A stretch of 64,000 bases of DNA from Symsagittifera roscoffensis (taxonomy: Eukaryota; Xenacoelomorpha; Acoela; Convolutidae): NCBI RefSeq assembly GCF_963678635.1, contig NC_087064.1, positions 3,593,926 to 3,657,925 on the forward strand, written 5' to 3'. The notes under the pieces are model-generated. The model saw only the letters and a list, made by a program, of their open reading frames with translations, ran no database searches and was not told the DNA's origin. Both the position numbers and the translations under genes were made by a program. Positions 56,301 through 64,000 of the stretch are shown one piece after another. Each line of letters starts with the position of its first letter. Position 1 is the stretch's first letter.

Positions 56301-57591
56301 AAAAGGAACGAAAAAATAAAGAATCATATCCGATCCAACTTTCCCTACAAAAGACTTCTCTCTACTGATTTTTTATTGGAAAAAATAAGAGATGGATCTC
56401 TTTATGGCTATATTCAGTGCGACTTAGTTGTTCCAGACGAACTGAAAGTAAAATTTTCTAATTTTCCTCCAATTTTTAAAAACACTGAAGTTGGAAGAAA
56501 TGACATTGGGGAATATATGCAAAACTATGCCATTGAAAATGATCTTCTGAAGCATCCCCAGCATATGCTAATATCTAGTTTCAAACTTGAAAATGGTTCC
56601 ATCATTACTCCTCTTTTCAATTTCTACATGGAAATTGGCTTACAGTATACAAAAGTTTACCGCTTTGTACAGTATCTCCCTCGAAAATGGTTCATCAAGT
56701 TTGTTCAGTCGGTTGTTGATGCTAGAAGGGAAGGAGATGAGAACCCTTTATCCGGTGTTGTTGCAGAGGCTATGAAGCTTTTAGGTAATTCATCCCTCGG
56801 TTACCAGATAATGGACAAATCGAGACATACGATCACAAAGTATTTGAATGATGAGAAAACACACGAAGCAATTAATGAACCTCTCTTCAAACGATTGAAC
56901 ACTGTTCAGAAAGACTTGTACGAGATTGAGTTACTAAAGTCAACAATTGAGCACAAAGAACCCATAATAGTCGGATGTTTCATTCTGCAGTATGCAAAGC
57001 TGAGAATGCTTGAGCTTTACTACAATTTTTTTTGACAAATTTTGTGATGTAAATAAGTTCGAGGAATTAGAAATGGTCACGGACTCGCTGTATTTAGCTC
57101 TTGCTGAGGAAAATTTGTATGATTGTATTCGAGCGGAGAAAAAAGGTGACTGGGAAAAATTGAGAGAAAAAGATTGCAGAGATTCATTAAGAGCAGATTC
57201 AAAAACAAACTTTTTTCCACGAACATGTTGTAGCGTTCACAAGAAGCACGATAAACGAGAGCCTGGTCTGTTCAAAGAAAAATTTAGATGTACGGAGATG
57301 CTATGTTTATGCAGCAAGACTTATTGTTGCTATGACAACAAATCAGACAAAATGAAGTTTAGCAGCAAAGGATTGAATAAAAGAATTCTAGAGGAATCCG
57401 GTGATGGGCCTATGGAAAAACACAGGAAAGTACTCGACGAAGCAATCAACTTGACTTCAACAAACAGAGAATTTAGAACCATTAATCATATGGTTGCTAC
57501 ATACGACCAAACAAAGAAGGGATTGAGCTACTTTTACCCTAAAAGACAAGTTCAGGACGACGGAATACACACAAAACCTTTGAACTTGTAA
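53317..57591 (+). pseudogene. Protein-primed family B DNA polymerase of the Polinton, broken
   Basis: ATG at 53317 begins a C2H2-like zinc region (CEDCGREYRRADAARH; CSSCEQEFPSYYSLQQH). Exonuclease motifs IFDFESIC and FGFNSGRYDLKLI follow, then motif A (GIDASQLYP), a YQETRPECRI / GYCNHCKTVF inserted domain, motif B (KLLGNSSLGYQ) and motif C as MVTDSLY, in which the first Asp of DTDS is Val. In-frame stops: TGA 53398, TAA 55119, TGA 55302, TAA 55884. Frameshifts: about 53455, 54050, 54605 and 57030. The basic, Cys-rich C-terminus (CCSVHKKHDKREPG) is preserved. Known role: replication of the element primed by a terminal protein. Confidence 0.95.
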
Positions 57592-57829
57592 ATAACTGAT
57601 GGTGTAATAGCATTCAATTCAGTATTGATTAAGTAACTGTAAACTTGTGGTTAAATGATTATACGAAGCAGTGATTTATATACTTCATCTTTTGAATATA
57701 ATTTTTTTTTCTTCATTCGAAAAACATGATTTTTTTATCGAAGTTTCGTTAGGTTTCAGTATAGCTTTAGATAGTTTTCTCGTTGAATCAAACCTACAAA
57801 ACAATAATCAAAACATCTAAACCGTAGAA

Positions 57830-58098
57830 ATTGACTAAGAAACGCAAGTATTGGCAACATCGAGCTAAAAAAATTCGGGCGCCAAAAATTTTTCTGAAAC
57901 TTACCATCTTACCATCTGAAACCTCGTATCTTATTACATTGGGAAACCTATTCCCTATCCTAATACATTGGAAAATCTATAACCTATCTTAATACAAAGC
58001 CTGCGGACCGGATACTCTATAGCCTTTGTTAATAAATGGGGGTCCGCAGGCACCCCCCCCCCCCCCCCCCCCCCTGATCAGCTCACCCTTCTACCACT
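57830..58098. repeat. Polinton right terminal inverted repeat
   Basis: Reverse complement of 41019-41290 with a few substitutions and indels. Includes a poly-C run at 58053-58074, longer than the poly-G of the left end. Confidence 0.93.
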
Positions 58099-58104
58099 CA
58101 CATG
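58099..58104. repeat. Target-site duplication, right copy
   Basis: CACATG, identical to the left copy at 41013. Confidence 0.95.
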
Positions 58105-59473
58105 ACAGTAGAAGCACACGTTTACAAGAACTATCACTAATGAATAACACCTATTTTGGTAATATCCACTATGATATTCACTTAGATATGAAGTTAGACT
58201 ACACAATTAGCCAAATTTTTCAAGAAATGTCACTCTCCGAATTAGTAACACTTCACCAATTATGGGAATTAGAACGGACACAAATCCTACAATCACTCGC
58301 ACTAGCAGTAGTAAAAATACCCTACGCAGGATACTTATTGTCAGGAGACAGATCAAATTTTCTTGACTACGAAGGAAATATTTTATGGTGTTATACTTGT
58401 ACCAAACAAGTATCACCACTCTATGTTTTTGAAGATAAACTTTGTTATAAAAGAATCCCTATATTCTATAAAAATAAAGAACATTTGTTGACACACTTTC
58501 AAGACGAACATATTTTTGGGATACCGCAGTCCCATGTGGATCAGAAAATAGCCACAATGTAGTACAATTGAATCCTGAGGAAAATAAATACTATCTCCTT
58601 ACTCCATACCCTACGTTAATGCAATCACTCAAAAAATTTTCACCCGAAAGCATCAGAGCTATTGCTCGTAACCCAAATATTGATTTACAATCAATTGGAA
58701 TATATTCTAAATCAGATATCCAACACCACATTAGAACACAACAATTCCAAGAATTATTAACACAAATGGACACTATACAAAGACAGTCAATTGATCAAAA
58801 TTTAAGAAAACTTGCCGAAACCGCAGGATTTGCAGATATTTATACACAAGATTATAGCGGATATTTTAAAGACATTAAAGGTTATATATATCTAAACGGT
58901 GAAAAATACAGACCACAAGATATTTCACCTATAAATATTTTCAGTTTTGTCACCCTTAAAAATGAAATTCTAGATTTTCTGGGATGGCCCTATTACATCA
59001 CAGAAAAATTAACTATCTTATGGGCAATGTTTAACTTTATAGGATTTCTTTTCTCACTCCTAAAAGGAATCTATAACACATGCGCTATACACACACAAGT
59101 AAATAGACAAGCAAGTGTAGCACGCATACTGTTCGCAGGATTTTTCGGAATTTTTTCATCATCAATAAACAAAACACTTCTAGACGCACAAATAAAAGAA
59201 TATAACACAAAAATAGCGACAAGACAGAACACTTACGACGAAGAACATAATAATATAGAAGTAACACCTACCGCACCACAGTTGCCACCCCTACCACAAC
59301 ACCATCCATTATCATTAGTTCCCCGTAATTTTCGAAACCTAGCAATCACACATAATCCAAATCTTAGACCAAATACAACACAACGTCCAATCCAACACAT
59401 AATGACACATCATTCACAAGATGAGAATACATACGAACAAAATATAGAACAACCCCATACCACCACTTTTTAG
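58099..59473 (+). pseudogene. env: Env-like glycoprotein, C-terminal part
   Basis: Resumes right after the Polinton with the second copy of the 6-bp duplication. One break (TAG at 58560, frame change) splits it. It contains long helical, Gln/Leu-rich segments, then a strong membrane segment (ILWAMFNFIGFLFSLLKGIY, about 59018-59077) followed by a short cytoplasmic tail with Pro/Gln. The layout of ectodomain, membrane anchor and tail fits an envelope protein. Confidence 0.65.
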
Positions 59474-59502
59474 TCTCAAAATAATCGTTTTTTTAGCCCA
59501 CG

Positions 59503-61313
59503 ATGAGCCGACAACTTGGATCCCTACACCGCTCAAATTCCCACCCAGCCAACCTCCAAACTCCAATCCCAATAATCCCACTTTTTGTTTTCCCACCACC
59601 CAATTTTCCAATTATTAATATATCATCAAGCGCGAATTCGGATACTAACTCAGATTTTTCAGTTTTGTACTCTATCTCACAACTTAATAACCCTAATATA
59701 GAAACCCCTGACGAATTTGCAGATTCCGAACTATCTCCATCAAATAATTTTCAGACCAACTCCTAAGTTTTTTCAAAATCCCCTTTTCAACCAATCCCGA
59801 CAAATAATTCACTCCCATCCGTTTCCACTCCTTCTTATGCTTCGCAAGTGACCCCAACCTACTCCCCATTTCATTCCGACCGATCATATAATAATTCTCC
59901 AGATACCCCACAAATTTTCCAGGAACTCGATAATTTTATTACCCTACAACAACAGTTAATACACCCTAACACCCTCACAATACATCAACTTTCATCCACA
60001 ATAGAATCCTCAAACCCATCTACTCCTACACCCTCCTCAGCTTACACTGCATCATTAGCACAATCATCCACATCCACCGAAACACCTAGTAGCACTAACT
60101 AAGCTTTTCGCACTTTCAAAAGAAAATTCACGAATCATTCAATCCCGACCAAACCAGGATCAGCCTAAGAATATTTTGATCACCCACAACACACCAACAC
60201 GAAAGATTTTCTAGCAATCACTTTACCCTCATTTCCACAATATACGGTAAATACACTTAACGACACTAATGACACACGAAGTTTCGTAGATGAACATGTT
60301 TTAATGCCCACATTTCATTGGACAGCTTATTATCATTTTACTAACCCCCTTTGCCTACCACTATCTAGTACTCATGATGACATAGAAAAGAACAAAAAAT
60401 GTTATATAGACTCACCGCAACACTAACACCTAGACAATTTACTTATGTAGCATATAAAAAATTACTAAAAACATTCACTGCACCCCGAGCTAACGAATTT
60501 ACAATAGAATATTAGGACCATAATATTATCCGAACTAATCAAGACCAATTTTTAGATGGAGATCGCTTCGCTAACCCACAACTAACAGAAAAAATCTTCA
60601 TCAAAACATCATATCTATTCACACTTAATAATTTTGATAGAAAATATGATCACATCATTTCTGAAGCACTAAATGATATTCAAGCTTACGAAAGTCTCAC
60701 AGACAAATTTCAGTTATTTTCACTAAACTTTCACTTCCTTGCACCACATGAACGCGATTTGCACTGTTCCCACGATATTATGTTACGCACTAAACAAACT
60801 CACACATAAACATACTATCGTTTTATACAAAATCATTTTGATTTGCATACCCCATCAAGACAACCACAACATCGTTTTTAGTTTCTTAACTCAAAATACA
60901 CATCACCATTTTTCCTTAATTTCACTTATTGCATCAAAGATACTAACCTCCACGGCATCCTCCGCAATTATGACCCAATAACACAAATGTATATATTTTG
61001 TCCCATCACGAAGACCTTTAACGCAGAAGAATCCAGACCCTTCCTTATCCCGCATGAATTTATCCAGCCTATAGAAATACCAATATTAGAAATAATTCAC
61101 AATACTAAATATAATCACAAAATATATAACCTCATTCAAAACACACCTTACGAGTTTGCAGTAGGCACCGAAGAACTAAAAATCCTTAATAAACTTCAAT
61201 TGCTTTGGCCACTGCTCCAAACTAAAAACATCATTCGCATATTAGCCAAATTACTAAAAACATCAGATATGATACACGACATCTTCCCCCACGGCTTTTT
61301 CCCAGATGATTAA
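59503..61313 (+). pseudogene. Long ORF after env, Ser/Pro-rich then globular
   Basis: One frame from ATG 59503 reads to about 60398 with stops at 59764, 60100 and 60166. After one frameshift it continues from 60399 to TAA at 61311, with further stops (TAG 60513, TAA near 60807, TAG near 60879). Despite the stops the sense codons continue smoothly, so it was one gene of about 600 codons. The first third is Ser/Pro/Thr-rich; the remainder is folded-looking (LTPRQFTYVAYKKLL, FAVGTEELKILNKLQLLWPL). Function unknown; composition resembles the ORF at 38703, so the two may be related in role. Confidence 0.6.
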
Positions 61314-62865
61314 CAAGTAAGTATAATTTAAAATACTCTTCACTATTAAATTTAAATTAGTACTAACCATTTTCTATCAATGTTTGATTTATATTTCTAG
61401 TCTTCACACCACAATCACCTACAAAACAGAAAAGAAAAATAAAAATACAAACTTGTTAAAATTCTTCTAAAATTTATTAATATCTTGCACTAAGTAATGT
61501 AATAAAATTCATACCAAATGTAGTAAATTTATCTATAAATTATTTTCCCATGAAGCAGTAAAATTCAATACGATGAAAATTTATAACTTTAAACTTTCCC
61601 TCAAACGGAGTAACATTGAAATTCGATTTAATAAATTAATAAAATGAAAATGCAGTACTAACCTTTTGATATTTTTGACATTCAATCGCACAGGAATTCT
61701 ATCCAAACTCGCACAGCTCGCCCACGAAGAATTGTTTAAATAACGATTTAAGGTTTCAAGTTTTCACACTCAACAACTCTAACACACAATAACAAGTTTC
61801 AAACTTTCCTTTAACCCGGTTGGAAAGGAATTATATACTAAACCAAACTAAACAACGCAGCTTACTAAACACTACAAATCATAAAATAACAGCATGACTA
61901 AGAAAAGAAAAACATTGGTACCCAAACCGGATTAACCCAGTTTAAAACTGGATAATTTATTCTTTTGAAGACTATTATAAAGTCTAAGAAGGAAATAAAA
62001 AAACACAAAAAAGTCGCAAGACAAACCCATACCAAAAACAATTTGATTTTTGAAAAAAGGACACAACCAAAGTAACAGAAGAAAGACCAACATAAACCCA
62101 AAAGAAAACCCAACCTAACCCACCAGAGAGGACGTACTGAGCATGCTCTATAGCCGGCCTAACCCACCGCGCTACATCCACGCTTTGTGACCACACTTCT
62201 ATTTTTGATAAGAGGTACTCAAGGGTGAGTAACTCTTCAAAATAACCGAACTAAAACAAAACGCTTTTGTGAAAACAACTAACTAAATTCATGATTAAAA
62301 AACCGAACTAACATGATTTTATAAAATGTAAATCATACTTTGCAGTATAAAGATCAACACACAACAACAAAGACGAACATCCAAAGATTAGATGATCCCA
62401 TCACACTCGAACAAAGAATGGCTAATCACAACCGATATACCGTCCACAATCACAACTCAAAGGATTTAGAGTACGACTTGACTTCGCAGAAAAGGACTTC
62501 ATTAAACTAGACCAATGACCACCTCAATGTTCAAGTATACGTACAGATCCGAGTTACGAGGCATCCCTTCCACAAACGATCTCCACGCCATTCGCAGACG
62601 AGGTTGAACACAAAACAAGTTCTCTACAGAATACAGAAAAACCCGTCATAGCAAATCATTTTGAAATCAGATTGATTTCATTGGGGATCACAGTCGTTGT
62701 CACAAGACGACGCAACGATTGTATGTCCCTAACTCCAGAATCCTGGAACTTCCTAAACAAGAGGAACCGGACAAGAATATGATGTTCGCCAAATACCAAC
62801 GTTCATCATCCATCCTTTGAATTGCAGAAAGATAATTCTAAAAAACTCTCTAAAACCCGGATGGG
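61314..62865 (+). other. Retroelement 3' untranslated region
   Basis: No supported gene. A purine-rich GGATGGG directly precedes the LTR at 62866 and could be the polypurine tract. Confidence 0.5.
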
Positions 62866-63152
62866 TGGAACCTGATCTAAACTACATTTTATAATTGGAT
62901 AAATTGGATATTTTACCACTGTAAAATATTTAATATTAACCAGTCATAATCCATCTAACTAACTAGATCTTTTGAGCCTAGCAGAGACTAGTTAAACACC
63001 CTGAGACTAGTAGATATAAGAGTAAGATTAGGATCGGTATTAGACTAAGAAGTTGCACGAATCTATCCGGCCGAAAATAAGATAGCGTGACGAGCAGACG
63101 GTGTACCCTATCCGAAATTACTCTATGAGTTAACCACATCGGTCCTAACTCA
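62866..63152 (+). mobile_element. 3' LTR of the retroelement
   Basis: 287 bp, starts TGGAACCTGATCTAAACT and ends CCTAACTCA, matching the solo LTR at 27952 with substitutions and an internal deletion of about 120 bp. It lies downstream of env on the same strand, as a 3' LTR should. Confidence 0.8.
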
Positions 63153-64000
63153 CTTGTCTTCGTTCACGGGAATTGCTGGCTGCTCCATGAGATTACTCTA
63201 GCTGTTCGGCCATAAAACTGACGGTTGGAAATCGAGCAATGGAATAAAACATACTAATTTAATAGAATAGAATAAAGCAATCGAATATAGAGTCTCCAAA
63301 ATTGAATAACGTTTTGAATGACATATAAAGAGAAATGATTGTGTCGAATTGATTTAAACTTTCGTTCTAAGCTTACGCAACTGAGTTCGCACCAAAGAAG
63401 TGTGACAAACGTTAAGACCTGGGTTGAGTGACCCTGAAAAACATGCTGCACTGAAACCTGTAAGATAAATACAAAAAAATATATTTAACATAGAGTGAGA
63501 CACCGAAGATCGCCTCGTGACAACGAACACCCTCATTTAATATTGTTAGCTGTAGGTAGCTGATCACTCCAAACAGAAATTCAGTTGCATAAATTTTAAA
63601 AATTCATTGTGTTTATCTGGAATAGCTTATAAGTTTTTAAAAAATGCACACGAGCGATTCTTGAGTAGGTGCAATGGGGGATTGTTAACTGGTCTCAAAG
63701 ATTTTTTTGTTATCGGGTATGAATGGCGTGTGTATGGCGAATGAATCTGGCTCAGAATCCATTTCGGGTTGAATTGAGGTTTTTGATTCCAACATTGTCA
63801 GTCACTAGACGTAAATTTTATTCGACACTAGGTCCCGACTTTCATAGACCAAACAGCGCTCATGCTAGCAGCTGAATAATGACTATATTTGTACGTTTAT
63901 ATTTTTCTAATACTTTCCCAATGAGGTTTTGACTTGATTTCAATTTTTGGGCTTTCGGCTATTCTAGTTGGATAAAAGTCAGTAAAATCTGAACATTGCT
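63153..64000. other. Unannotated flank
   Basis: AT-rich; I see no gene, repeat or RNA here. Confidence 0.6.

Larger units (their letters stand above)
41019..58098. mobile_element. Polinton (Maverick), 17,080 bp, with 6-bp target duplication
   Basis: A self-synthesising DNA transposon of adintovirus/Polinton type. Termini AGTAGTAGAAGGGTGAGCTG on the left and the complement of AGTGGTAGAAGGGTGAGCTG on the right, flanked by CACATG at 41013-41018 and 58099-58104. Terminal inverted repeats are about 265 bp. It carries integrase, PolB, packaging ATPase, protease and capsid genes: structural genes on the minus strand to the left, PolB on the plus strand to the right. It is inserted in the env-like gene of the retroelement, which dates it as younger than that element. 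Most recognised genes are broken. Confidence 0.97.
35159..63152 (+). mobile_element. Decayed Ty3/Gypsy-type retroelement with env, split by a Polinton
   Basis: All parts are on the + strand: RNase H-integrase, GPY-type C-terminus, a Ser/Pro-rich ORF, env-like gene, a long ORF after env, and a 3' LTR. The gag, protease and reverse transcriptase are absent, cut off at the junction with the LINE. The element's own sequence is 35159-41018 plus 58099-63152, about 10.9 kb. The coding parts use a distinctive base composition (A and C rich, T poor on this strand), unlike flanking DNA. Confidence 0.88.

Noticed and set aside
58026-58098. N-terminal Pro-run of the ORF that starts at 58026
   Set aside because: It is the poly-C of the Polinton terminal repeat; the env part begins only after the target duplication.
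62100-62220. tRNA-like segment on the minus strand
   Set aside because: An A-box-like GCGCGGTGGGTTAG is present, but there is no B-box or stem.
1-64000. CRISPR array, bacterial operons or riboswitches
   Set aside because: No short direct repeats with unique spacers were seen, and gene structure is clearly eukaryotic.

Overview
This is an AT-rich, intron-containing metazoan (invertebrate) nuclear sequence. The evidence is GT-AG introns with consistent phases, tRNA-derived SINEs, a hAT-type MITE, a LINE fragment, an env-bearing LTR retroelement and a Polinton/Maverick. A C-type (GH22) lysozyme also points to an animal. I cannot name the species. A 200-bp N gap lies at 20786-20985.

Region 1 (1-20445, + strand) holds the 3' half of a condensin I subunit gene (CAP-G, NCAPG). 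Nine exons join in phase and end at a TAA at 20443. Its first visible intron is 10.1 kb long and is filled by a tandem array with a 2.45-kb unit. Each complete unit carries a perfect 47-bp-arm hairpin and a ~370-bp segment with 12-bp inverted termini. The later introns carry SINEs, a dispersed ~250-400 bp intronic repeat, a 29-bp copy of one CAP-G exon, and a stray signal-peptide exon.

Region 2 (20446-33023) is repeat-rich intergenic DNA followed by a three-exon C-type lysozyme gene (27180-33023). The surroundings contain diverged segmental duplications with broken signal-peptide exons, a solo LTR with a 4-bp target duplication (inside the lysozyme first intron), and MITEs.

Region 3 (33024-64000) is a nested transposon complex. 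A minus-strand LINE reverse-transcriptase fragment abuts a decayed, 5'-truncated Ty3/Gypsy-type retroelement on the + strand. That element has RNase H-integrase, a Ser/Pro-rich ORF, an env-like glycoprotein, a long ORF after env, and a 3' LTR at 62866-63152. A 17.08-kb Polinton (41019-58098) sits inside the env-like gene, bounded by ~265-bp terminal inverted repeats and a 6-bp target duplication (CACATG).

The Polinton has essentially the full gene set: adenain-like protease, major and minor capsid proteins, core protein, retroviral-type integrase, FtsK/HerA-type packaging ATPase, a small membrane protein, an exonuclease-like protein and protein-primed family B DNA polymerase. It also has several unrecognised genes. 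Most recognised genes carry stops, frameshifts or lost catalytic residues, so this copy looks dead. In contrast, several unrecognised Polinton ORFs are intact, and one intergenic stretch has a regularly spaced array of CCAAT boxes.
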